This document shows, piece after piece, positions 6,996-12,190 of a stretch of DNA of 12,190 nucleotides. A model generated the notes under the pieces. That model made no database searches and had not been told where the DNA came from. It saw only the letters and a list, made by a program, of their open reading frames with translations. Each line of letters starts with the position of its first letter. The stretch's first letter is position 1. The translations under genes were made by a program, and so were the position numbers. Source of the DNA: Bacillota bacterium (GTDB lineage: Bacteria > Bacillota > Clostridia > Acetivibrionales > DSM-1351); NCBI GenBank assembly GCA_023436515.1, contig JAEZIV010000070.1, positions 1-12,190 on the forward strand, written 5' to 3'.

Positions 6996-7427
6996 TTGAA
7001 GTATGTTGATATACCTTTGACCGTAAGATATGCAGAGACAGACCGGATGGGGATTGTTCATCACTCCAATTATCCTGTCTGGTTTGAAGCCGGAAGAACA
7101 GAATATATCAAGCAAAATGGAATCTCCTATTCTGAGATTGAAAAGGAAGGCATCCTTTTACCTCTATTGGAATTGAAGTGCAGGTTCATCAGCTCATCCA
7201 CCTATGAAGATAAGATAGTGGTACGCACCAGTGTCAGAGCTTATACAAAAACCAGATTGACTTTTTATTATGAGGTATTCAAAGAGGCAAACATGGATAC
7301 TCCCATTACCACCGGAGAAACCTTGCACGTATGGACAAATACCGATTTGAAGCCAATAAATCTGCACAAGTATAACGAGAGACTGTATAATATCATTGCT
7401 CAAAATGCTGTAGAGGACATAGAATAG
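6996..7427 (+). CDS. Acyl-CoA thioesterase, YbgC/4HBT hot-dog family
   Basis: This 143-residue protein matches the YbgC/FadM branch of the 4-hydroxybenzoyl-CoA thioesterase hot-dog family, which hydrolyses acyl-CoA thioesters in the cytoplasm as dimers or tetramers. The diagnostic N-terminal signature is R-Y-A-E-T-D16-R-M-G-I-V-H-H23-S-N-Y, where the aspartate is the usual catalytic residue, followed by the helix WFEAGRTEYIKQNG. The start is TTG 6996, behind AAGGGA (6981-6986) at about nine bases; no ATG or GTG is better placed. It lies between two terminators, so it seems to be a single-gene unit; the 100-base region upstream holds an AT-rich inverted repeat (6923-6948). The natural substrate chain length cannot be read from the sequence. 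A role in lipid turnover would fit its phospholipid-synthesis neighbour, but that is only inference. Confidence 0.88.
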   Translation: MKYVDIPLTVRYAETDRMGIVHHSNYPVWFEAGRTEYIKQNGISYSEIEKEGILLPLLELKCRFISSSTYEDKIVVRTSVRAYTKTRLTFYYEVFKEANMDTPITTGETLHVWTNTDLKPINLHKYNERLYNIIAQNAVEDIE

Positions 7428-7432
7428 AAGTT

Positions 7433-7461
7433 AAAACAGCAATTCATACTGTTTTTATTTA
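7433..7461 (+). terminator. Likely weak terminator after the thioesterase gene
   Basis: AAAACAG (7433-7439) and CTGTTTT (7449-7455) form a seven-base-pair stem with a nine-base loop, followed by TATTTAA. The stem is AT-rich, so termination may be partial. It starts six bases after the thioesterase stop codon, which is the expected position. Confidence 0.5.
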
Positions 7462-7474
7462 ATTCGAGAAAACA

Positions 7475-7504
7475 TTGCACTTCAAGAATATTGTATGATA
7501 AACT
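7475..7504 (+). promoter_or_regulatory. Possible promoter for pgsA
   Basis: TTGCAC (7475-7480) and TAAACT (7499-7504) are 18 bases apart, a usable sigma-A arrangement about 60 bases ahead of the pgsA start. An overlapping TATGAT (7494-7499) is a better -10 by itself but has no -35 at proper spacing. Confidence 0.35.
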
Positions 7505-7566
7505 TAGGATGCTCGTTGATTCCATAAAATTATGAAAATTTTATTAAATAACCGGGTGGTGTGCAG

Positions 7567-8124
7567 GTGAGAAAAAATATTCCAAATATGTTAACTCTTT
7601 TAAGACTACTGATTGTCCCTGTTTTAGGCTATTTTTTATATGTTGGTGAATATCTACCTGCAATGTTCCTTTTTGCATTTGGCGGTTTTACAGATGTACT
7701 TGACGGGTATATAGCCAGAAAATACAACCTGATAACCAAATGGGGGAAGTTCTTTGATCCTTTGGCAGACAAGTTAATGCAGATTACTGCTCTTGTTTTT
7801 CTTGTGCTCCATAATTTTATTCCAATAATTGTACTTATAGTAGTAATAATAAAGGAATCTCTGATGTTGGCCGGCGGAATTATGCTATATAGAAGGGGTA
7901 AAACAGTTATTGGGGCCAACTGGTATGGTAAGCTGGCTACTGTTATTTTCTACTTTGCCATATTGGCAACAATTATATTGAGCCTGGACAGACTTAATAA
8001 CAGCTATACTGCAATAGCTATAAATATAGCACTTGGTCTCGCTGTAGCATGTACCTTATTTGCTCTGGCAATGTATATAATCATATATTACAAGTTTTCT
8101 AAGAATTATGGGACGAAGAAATAA
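7567..8124 (+). CDS. pgsA: CDP-diacylglycerol--glycerol-3-phosphate 3-phosphatidyltransferase
   Basis: PgsA is a membrane enzyme that makes phosphatidylglycerol-phosphate from CDP-diacylglycerol and glycerol-3-phosphate, the committed step to phosphatidylglycerol and cardiolipin. The 185-residue protein carries the full CDP-alcohol phosphotransferase motif D43-x2-D46-G-x2-A-R-x8-G60-x3-D64-x3-D68, preceded by IPNMLTLLRLLIVP, which is typical of PgsA. Several hydrophobic spans follow (about 75-97, 115-137 and 147-175). GTG 7567 is chosen over the in-frame GTG 7561 because GGGTGG (7554-7559) is seven bases from the former and only one from the latter. Other enzymes share the same catalytic motif, for example cardiolipin or phosphatidylserine synthases, but length and N-terminus favour PgsA. 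It appears monocistronic, ending before a strong terminator. Confidence 0.9.
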   Translation: MRKNIPNMLTLLRLLIVPVLGYFLYVGEYLPAMFLFAFGGFTDVLDGYIARKYNLITKWGKFFDPLADKLMQITALVFLVLHNFIPIIVLIVVIIKESLMLAGGIMLYRRGKTVIGANWYGKLATVIFYFAILATIILSLDRLNNSYTAIAINIALGLAVACTLFALAMYIIIYYKFSKNYGTKK

Positions 8125-8180
8125 TTATTTGCATTGGATGTATTGGTTGTTCAAAAACTTCAATAAAGCAATTAAAATAA

Positions 8181-8205
8181 GGTACACTAAAGGTGTATCT
8201 TTTTT
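8181..8205 (+). terminator. Strong rho-independent terminator after pgsA
   Basis: GGTACAC (8181-8187) pairs with GTGTATC (8193-8199), with one G-T wobble and a five-base loop TAAAG. The stem is extended by AA-TT pairs on the outside and followed by six T residues (8200-8205). It begins 56 bases after the pgsA stop. The bases from 8206 to 8353 are AT-rich and must carry the promoter of the next gene; the nearest candidates (TTGTTA 8221-8226 with TTAATA 8245-8250) are weak. Confidence 0.8.
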
Positions 8206-8353
8206 ATGAGACTTTGTTATTTGTTAAATTAGTTATTGCTGATTTTAATAATATTAAGCTATACGTTCAAAATGTTAATAGTTTTGTAACAATTATGTGT
8301 TAGTATTAATTAAATTATTTAGCCATAAAATAAAAAGCCCTGTGGAGGAAAAA

Positions 8354-9238
8354 TTGTTCGGTTATATTATGCCTGAAAAACCGGAGCTTAAAATAAAGGA
8401 GTTTGACATCTATCGTGCTTATTACTGCGGTGTTTGCAAGTCTATCGGTAAAAGACACGGACAATTAAAAAGGATGACTCTTACCTATGATGCGGCTTTT
8501 ATGGCTTTGCTGTTAGGTTCTGTTATGAATGTCGAGACCAAGCTAATTAAAGAGCGCTGTATGGTTCACCCTGTGAAGAAGCATTTTGTAACCTACAATG
8601 ATATAGTAGATTATTCATCCGACATAAATATTATTCTGGCGTATAATAATATAGAGGATAAATGGAAGGATGACAGGTCCAAAGCAGCTCTTGCCGGAAT
8701 GGCGATTTTTAAGTCGGCATATAAAAAGTTGACGGTAGAATACGCAGATAAATGTGATATAATAATTCAGAGACTCGACGATTTGTCCAGATTGGAGAAA
8801 GCTGGATGTTCCTCGGTGGATGAGGCGGCTGAGCCTTTTGCAAGGCTTATGGAAACTGTTTTAGACTATGAAAAGCTTGATGATAACACCAGACAGATTT
8901 TGAGATGGATGGGTTATAATATTGGGAAATGGATCTATTTAATTGATGCATTTGATGATCTTGAGAAGGATCTGAAAAGCTCCAGCTACAACCCTTATCT
9001 GCTTCAGTTTAAGTTTGAAAATGAAAAAGAGGATGTACAGTCTTTCAAGACAAGAATTAAGGAGCAGGTAGAATTTACCTTGCTATACTGCCTTGGAGAG
9101 GCGTCAAAGGCATTTGCTCTGCTAGATATAAAGGAGAATAAAGGTATTTTGGAAAACATCATATATATGGGAATGTTAAGTAAGACAGATAAAATTTTAT
9201 GCCAGAGGAGTTGTGGGAATTGTGAAGAATCCGTATGA
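8354..9238 (+). CDS. DUF5685 family protein
   Basis: This 294-residue protein matches the DUF5685 family as I know it: it opens [12 protein letters not shown] and continues with Y-Y-C25-G-V-C28-K-S-I-G-K-R, then TYDAAF at 44-49. TTG 8354 is preferred over the longer in-frame GTG 8297, because TGGAGG (8343-8348) lies five bases upstream and the family N-terminus begins exactly here. The rest appears helical and contains [12 protein letters not shown] followed by SSYNP near 215-235; this acidic DDxxxD-like patch resembles metal-diphosphate sites of isoprenoid enzymes, but that is only a visual resemblance. The C-terminus has C-x4-C-x2-C (CQRSCGNC). No signal peptide or clear membrane span is seen. 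The last 17 bases overlap the J-domain gene, so the two are translationally coupled. The function is unknown. Confidence 0.82.
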   Translation: MFGYIMPEKPELKIKEFDIYRAYYCGVCKSIGKRHGQLKRMTLTYDAAFMALLLGSVMNVETKLIKERCMVHPVKKHFVTYNDIVDYSSDINIILAYNNIEDKWKDDRSKAALAGMAIFKSAYKKLTVEYADKCDIIIQRLDDLSRLEKAGCSSVDEAAEPFARLMETVLDYEKLDDNTRQILRWMGYNIGKWIYLIDAFDDLEKDLKSSSYNPYLLQFKFENEKEDVQSFKTRIKEQVEFTLLYCLGEASKAFALLDIKENKGILENIIYMGMLSKTDKILCQRSCGNCEESV

Positions 9239-9842
9239 GGTACTGGGAATAAGTGAAGGAGCATCAGAAGAAGAAATAAAAAAGGCGTATCGTGAGCAGG
9301 TAAAAAAGTATCATCCTGACCAGTATCAGGATAACCCTCTTTCAAAACTGGCCGAGGAAAAGCTTAGAGAAGTTAATGAAGCCTATGAGTATTTATCCGG
9401 AAAAGGTCAGACAGTCAAAAGCAGTAATGGCTGGAGCGGTAGAAGCGCTTCTGCTGGCGGTGGTCAGGGTGCAGGAGATGGCAGCTTCAGACAGGTCAGA
9501 ATGCATATAAACAGTGGGAATATTGCAGCTGCCGAAGCGTTGCTTGAGAGCATATCAGTTAAGAATGCCGAATGGTTTTATCTCCGTGGCTTGATTTTTA
9601 TGAAAAAAGGCTGGTACAACGAAGCGGTTATGAATATTCGTCAGGCCTGTAATATGGACCCTTCAAATTATGAATACAGAGATGCGCTTAATAGAATGAA
9701 TGCAAGTAATAATATGTATCGAGGAAATGCTAATAGCAGAGGATATGGTGCCGGTCCGAGCTTTTGCGACATGTGTATGTGCGCATGGTGCTCAGATTCT
9801 ATGTGTGAATGCTTTGGCGGTGACCTGATTGGCTGTTGCTAA
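9222..9842 (+). CDS. J-domain protein with TPR-like region and Cys-rich tail
   Basis: This is a 206-residue DnaJ-type co-chaperone, not classical DnaJ. The J-domain covers about 3-60 (NPYEVLGI, then KKYHPDQY with HPD at 31-33), so it should stimulate an Hsp70 ATPase. A Gly/Ser-rich linker (about 68-88) leads to two TPR-like helical repeats (about 90-160), a protein-binding region. The tail (182-206) holds eight cysteines in the pattern C-x2-C-x-C-x2-C-x4-C-x-C-x7-C-C. The DnaJ zinc finger (CxxCxGxG repeats) and C-terminal substrate domains are missing. GTG 9222 is chosen because AGAGGAG (9204-9210) is 11 bases away, while GTG 9213 would be only two bases from it. It overlaps the DUF5685 gene by 17 bases, which implies matched synthesis and perhaps a joint function. 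Confidence 0.87.
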   Translation: MKNPYEVLGISEGASEEEIKKAYREQVKKYHPDQYQDNPLSKLAEEKLREVNEAYEYLSGKGQTVKSSNGWSGRSASAGGGQGAGDGSFRQVRMHINSGNIAAAEALLESISVKNAEWFYLRGLIFMKKGWYNEAVMNIRQACNMDPSNYEYRDALNRMNASNNMYRGNANSRGYGAGPSFCDMCMCAWCSDSMCECFGGDLIGCC

Positions 9843-9913
9843 AAGTTAACGTTATTATAGTACATTTCCAGGATAAGTGATTAGCTTAGATACAGCATGG
9901 AGGGTTATATTCA

Positions 9914-10429
9914 ATGAACAATGGCTCAAGAGTTAAAAGAATAACACTGAGCGGTATTCTCTTGGCATTTACAGTCATTTCAGTTTTTTTGGCAGCTACC
10001 CTGCCCACAAGTAAATTGTCTTTGTATGCATTAAGCTCTTTGTTTATGGCGGTTATCATTATTGAGTTTGGTACTAAGGCCGGATGGGTCTTTTATTTGG
10101 CTTCTGCACTTTTATCAACACTTATTGTACCAAGGCTGGAGGTTATTCCATTTATTGTGTTCTTCGGTGTATATGGTTTAATTAAGCTATATGTTGAGAA
10201 AATAAGTAGCAGAATTATTGAATATGTACTGAAGCTTGTTTATTTTAATATCTGTCTTGCGTTGGGTTTTATTTTTTTAAAGGAAATAATTTTTAGCGGA
10301 TTGAGTATTCCTGCTCCAGTTTACATAATTGCAGGTATACTTGAGATTGTGTTTATTGTGTATGATTATATATATACCTTGTTTATTAGGTTTTATGGTA
10401 CCCAGCTAAAGCAAAAGCTGAAGCTATAA
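9914..10429 (+). CDS. Hypothetical integral membrane protein, S-component-like
   Basis: This is a 171-residue, very hydrophobic protein with about five or six membrane spans (roughly 9-29, 36-54, 57-74, 76-95, 105-125 and 134-158). A short basic N-terminus (RVKR) comes before the first span, and the tail is basic (KQKLKL). Size, span number and the opening R-x-x-R-I-T-L-S-G-I-L-L-A pattern resemble the substrate-binding S-components of energy-coupling-factor transporters. I see no specific vitamin-binding motif, so this is a structural resemblance only. ATG 9914 has GGAGGG at 9899-9904. It lies 71 bases after the J-domain gene with no terminator between them, so read-through is possible. No ECF ATPase or T-component gene is nearby. 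Confidence 0.72.
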   Translation: MNNGSRVKRITLSGILLAFTVISVFLAATLPTSKLSLYALSSLFMAVIIIEFGTKAGWVFYLASALLSTLIVPRLEVIPFIVFFGVYGLIKLYVEKISSRIIEYVLKLVYFNICLALGFIFLKEIIFSGLSIPAPVYIIAGILEIVFIVYDYIYTLFIRFYGTQLKQKLKL

Positions 10430-10464
10430 GTAATTGCCCCTTACTGAGAAATAATTGAACATAT

Positions 10465-10503
10465 GCGCTGGATGTATTACAATATTTGTAAAATATCCGG
10501 CGC
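10465..10503 (+). repeat. Long 18-nt-arm hairpin with three-base loop
   Basis: The arms 10465-10482 and 10486-10503 are nearly perfect inverted copies, starting GCGCTGGAT and ending ATCCGGCGC, with a perfect inner TTACAA-TAT-TTGTAA. There is one A-A mismatch (10476/10492) and two wobble pairs. The stem is followed by TAATTTGTTTTCTC, a poor T-tract, so it is either a weak terminator for the membrane gene upstream, an mRNA-stabilising structure, or part of a repeat element. Confidence 0.7.
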
Positions 10504-10527
10504 TAATTTGTTTTCTCGGAGGTTAGC

Positions 10528-10650
10528 TTGAAAAGTGCGAAGCAAAGTTTAATGCAAACATCGATGTTCTTCGCACAGCGAAAAGCCACTATGTGTCTTT
10601 TCATTACTATTTGTGACGCTGCGGTAGCGGCGATATGGGGGTTAATATGA
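10528..10650 (+). CDS. Possible 40-residue micro-ORF coupled to the next gene
   Basis: From TTG 10528 an open frame of 40 codons runs to TGA 10648-10650. GGAGGT (10518-10523) lies four to five bases ahead of the start, and the stop overlaps the ATG of the next gene in an ATGA arrangement, typical of translational coupling. The product begins with a basic stretch (KSAKQS) and ends hydrophobic (CLFITICDAAVAAIW). I do not recognise it. The frame also covers a perfect 8-base inverted repeat (10535-10542 with 10569-10576) and is visibly richer in G and C than its surroundings, so it could instead be a dispersed repeat or a leader peptide. Coding status is uncertain. Confidence 0.35.
   Translation: MKSAKQSLMQTSMFFAQRKATMCLFITICDAAVAAIWGLI
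10535..10582. repeat. Nested inverted repeats GTGCGAAG / CTTCGCAC
   Basis: GTGCGAAG (10535-10542) has a perfect inverted partner CTTCGCAC (10569-10576), 26 bases apart. Inside is the perfect palindrome AACATCGATGTT (10557-10568). TTCGC (10570-10574) can alternatively pair with GCGAA (10578-10582). Two mutually exclusive hairpins are therefore possible, as in attenuators, although no known riboswitch class was recognised. Confidence 0.5.
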
Positions 10651-10937
10651 CATCAGTGTTTTCTTATTCAATAGCAGTTTTTTTTATCATACTTGTTGCC
10701 GGCTGTGCTGTAAATCTCCTTGTACAGCACTATATTTTTCAACTGCTGGGTATTGCCTTCTTTTTTACATATATCGTTATAAACTCCGCTGTATATGTAG
10801 AGAATACCTTCGATGTAACCTTTGTTGATTTGTTTTATAGATCCCTACCCTCACTTTTCGGTATATCAGCATGTCTTATAACCATGACTCTGGGCTTTTG
10901 GCTGTTTCCCTCCATCAGAAAAAAATTCAGGGACTAA
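10647..10937 (+). CDS. Small hypothetical membrane protein
   Basis: This 96-residue protein has three likely membrane spans (about 7-29, 33-53 and 68-88) and a basic C-terminus (SIRKKFRD) that should lie in the cytoplasm. I know no family for it. ATG 10647 is preferred over in-frame ATG 10635, because GGGGG (10637-10641) is five bases before 10647 and the stop of the possible micro-ORF overlaps it as ATGA. One cysteine (C20) lies within the first span in V-A-G-C, which resembles a lipobox, but it sits deep in a hydrophobic helix with no basic N-terminal region, so a lipoprotein is unlikely. There is no terminator directly after the stop codon. Confidence 0.65.
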   Translation: MTSVFSYSIAVFFIILVAGCAVNLLVQHYIFQLLGIAFFFTYIVINSAVYVENTFDVTFVDLFYRSLPSLFGISACLITMTLGFWLFPSIRKKFRD

Positions 10938-10981
10938 TTTGCTTACAAGCTCCATTGAGATTTTGTCAGAATATATAGTTA

Positions 10982-11011
10982 TTGCGGCATTTTAAAGGCT
11001 TGTGCTATAAT
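10982..11011 (+). promoter_or_regulatory. Sigma-A-type promoter with extended -10
   Basis: TGC then TATAAT (11006-11011) is a perfect extended -10, with a weak -35 TTGCGG (10982-10987) 18 bases away. It is the best promoter-like site in the 262-base gap before the XRE-cupin gene. It would produce a long leader of about 180 bases, from about 11018 to 11199. Confidence 0.6.
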
Positions 11012-11017
11012 AAAAAT

Positions 11018-11199
11018 GTTTACTTATTGGAATAAAAATGTATTTGTTCCAGCTGCATTTTATTTTAGTAACAAGTCTTTTAATGTTTTCAAGATCATTA
11101 GGTGTATAACTTTTGAAGGGTGCTGTTGTACCGGTATGCCTGAAAGCAGTCTGCAGATAATATATAAAGCTATATTTAAGCAAAATGGAGGAGTTTATT
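11018..11199 (+). other. Long 5' leader of the XRE-cupin gene
   Basis: This untranslated stretch contains a hairpin at 11029-11050 (GGAATAAA pairing with TTTGTTCC, one wobble) and a GC-richer segment around 11116-11160 with short complementary pieces (GGTGC / GTACC). No recognised riboswitch core, T-box or terminator was found in it. An open frame across it has no ribosome binding site. Confidence 0.35.
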
Positions 11200-11748
11200 A
11201 TGAACGAGAAGGTAAAAGATATTGCAGTCAGAATTAAGGGCTTGCGACTACTGGCGGGATATTCTCAAGGAGAAGTAGCCAAAGCTATTGGAATAAACAA
11301 TGATGAATATGACAGATATGAAAATGCACAGGACGATATACCTGTTAGTATTCTGTATGAGCTCGCCGACTATTATCATGTTGATATGACTGAGATACTG
11401 ACCGGTACTTCACCAAAGCTTCATGATATATGTTTTGTTAAAAAGGGAGAAGGGCTGAGAGTTGAAAGATATGACCAATACAGCTTTGAAAGCCTTGCTT
11501 ATAAATATTCTAACCGAAAAATTGAACCCATGTACGTGGTACTTGACCCCAACAGCAGTCCTGATCTGGTCTCCCATAAGGGTCAGGAGTTTAATTATTG
11601 TCTCGAAGGCAGAATGCGAGTAATTATTGGGAAGGAAGTATTTGATATGGAACCCGGTGACTCCCTGTATTATAACTCTTTAATTCCTCATAAAATGGTG
11701 GCATTGGACGGCAAGGTAGCAAAATTTCTAACAATTATTTTACTGTAA
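11200..11748 (+). CDS. XRE-family HTH regulator with C-terminal cupin
   Basis: This 182-residue protein is a DNA-binding regulator with a small-molecule or metal-sensing domain. The helix-turn-helix domain covers about 8-66 (RIKGLRLLAGYSQGEVAKAIG, with the YE-N turn at 40-42). The cupin_2 barrel covers about 108-180, with H126, E130 and H164 at the positions where cupins usually bind metal (SHKGQEFNYCLEGRM, then PGDSLYYNSLIPHKM). ATG 11200 is chosen because GGAGGAG (11187-11193) sits six bases upstream; the ATG at 11185 overlaps that site. It is followed 59 bases later by an acyl-CoA synthetase gene in the same direction. XRE-cupin proteins are commonly paired with AMP-forming synthetases in clostridia, so it probably controls that gene. 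The effector is unknown. Confidence 0.88.
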   Translation: MNEKVKDIAVRIKGLRLLAGYSQGEVAKAIGINNDEYDRYENAQDDIPVSILYELADYYHVDMTEILTGTSPKLHDICFVKKGEGLRVERYDQYSFESLAYKYSNRKIEPMYVVLDPNSSPDLVSHKGQEFNYCLEGRMRVIIGKEVFDMEPGDSLYYNSLIPHKMVALDGKVAKFLTIILL

Positions 11749-11807
11749 ACGTACCATTTATTTTCATGAATAAAAATTAATGAGTTAGTATGGGAGGATA
11801 TACGATT

Positions 11808-12190
11808 ATGAGCCTTGATATAAAGTACCTTGAAAAAGCAGAATTTAACTCCTATGAGGATTTCTGCAATAATTTTAAGTTGAATATACCTGGAAATTTT
11901 AATTTTGCCTATGATATTATCGACGAGTATGCCTTAAGGGAACCTGACAGACTGGCTCTGGTCTGGTGTGATGACCATGGTGGAGAAAGGAAGTTTACCT
12001 TCAGTGAGCTGAAATACTGGTCGGATAAAACAGCCAATTACCTCAAGGCACAAGGTATCTCCAAGGGCGACAAGATCATGTTCATTTTAAGAAGGAGATA
12101 TGAGTTCTACTTTTTCGCCTTTGCGGCAATGAAGCTTGGAGCCATTTTTATTCCATCTACAAATCAGCTTATGAAGAAGGATATAGTTTA
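11808..12190 (+). CDS. AMP-forming acyl-CoA synthetase, N-terminal part
   Basis: The gene is open to the end of the window, giving 127 residues of a protein usually about 550 long. The fragment has the adenylate-forming enzyme N-terminus: a DIIDEYALREPDRLAL segment, FTFSELKYWSDKTANYLKAQGISKGDKIMF, then a helix ending in FAAMKLGAIFIPSTNQL. This is typical of acetyl- or medium-chain acyl-CoA synthetases (ACSM-like), which activate a carboxylic acid with ATP to acyl-AMP and then form the CoA thioester. The catalytic P-loop and AMP-binding motifs lie beyond the edge. ATG 11808 has GGGAGGA (11792-11798) about nine bases upstream. It is probably co-transcribed with the XRE-cupin regulator. Substrate specificity cannot be told from this fragment. 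Confidence 0.85.
   Translation, partial: MSLDIKYLEKAEFNSYEDFCNNFKLNIPGNFNFAYDIIDEYALREPDRLALVWCDDHGGERKFTFSELKYWSDKTANYLKAQGISKGDKIMFILRRRYEFYFFAFAAMKLGAIFIPSTNQLMKKDIV

Noticed and set aside
8297..8353. N-terminal extension of the DUF5685 protein from GTG 8297
   Set aside because: No ribosome binding site precedes it; TTG 8354 has TGGAGG five bases ahead and matches the family N-terminus.
11108..11140. T-box-like segment (AGGGTG, then TACCGG) in the leader of the XRE gene
   Set aside because: The spacing does not match the T-box core, no specifier loop or terminator was found, and the downstream gene is not a T-box type target.
11016..11237. Open frame of 73 codons across the leader of the XRE-cupin gene
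   Set aside because: It begins only about five bases after the -10 element with no ribosome binding site, has an unnatural composition, and its end overlaps the well-supported XRE gene in another frame.
11757..11774. AT-only hairpin TTTATT / AATAAA between the XRE gene and the synthetase
   Set aside because: The stem has no GC pairs and is unlikely to terminate transcription; the genes are better seen as one unit.

Overview
The window looks like a chromosomal segment of a low-GC, anaerobic Gram-positive bacterium of the class Clostridia. I infer a Ruminiclostridium/Hungateiclostridiaceae-like organism, not a proven one. The reasons are the AT-rich sequence, strong GGAGG-type ribosome binding sites, frequent TTG and GTG starts chosen by those sites, a Gram-positive-type DnaE, a TRAP (MtrB) protein, and several small clostridial conserved families. 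No rRNA, tRNA, CRISPR array, transposase or phage gene was seen. This is mostly core or housekeeping-type sequence, not an obvious island.

Layout. (1) Positions 1-1981, plus strand: the tail of a redox operon. It holds the C-terminus of a GlpA/LhgO-like FAD oxidoreductase, a second FAD/NAD(P) oxidoreductase, a DUF1667 cysteine protein overlapping it by 11 bases, and a 61-residue four-cysteine protein. (2) Positions 2065-2670, minus strand: an unrecognised 201-residue protein with 13 cysteines, divergent from dnaE. (3) Positions 2845-6844, plus strand: dnaE, then mtrB (tryptophan-activated RNA-binding attenuation protein), then a 67-residue conserved protein, closed by a good terminator at 6864-6891. 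(4) Positions 6996-8124: a hot-dog thioesterase and the phospholipid enzyme PgsA, with a strong terminator at 8181-8205. (5) Positions 8354-9842: a DUF5685 protein translationally coupled to a J-domain/TPR protein with a cysteine-rich tail. (6) Positions 9914-10937: two small membrane proteins. Between them lie a long hairpin and a second inverted repeat that is covered by a possible 40-codon ORF ending in an ATGA overlap with the next gene. (7) Positions 11200-12190: an XRE-cupin regulator and the start of an AMP-forming acyl-CoA synthetase.

How the genes fit together. The first block probably passes electrons from an alpha-hydroxy acid or glycerol-3-phosphate type substrate through FAD and Fe-S centres. 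The dnaE block pairs a replicative polymerase with a tryptophan sensor; I see no TRAP target in the window. The DUF5685 and J-domain proteins are probably made together and may act together. The XRE-cupin protein probably controls the synthetase next to it.

Most worth a second look: TRAP next to dnaE where many clostridia carry pfkA; the DUF5685/J-domain pair; the structured region 10465-10650 with its possible coupled micro-ORF; and the cysteine-rich minus-strand protein. None of these is shown here to be a new system.
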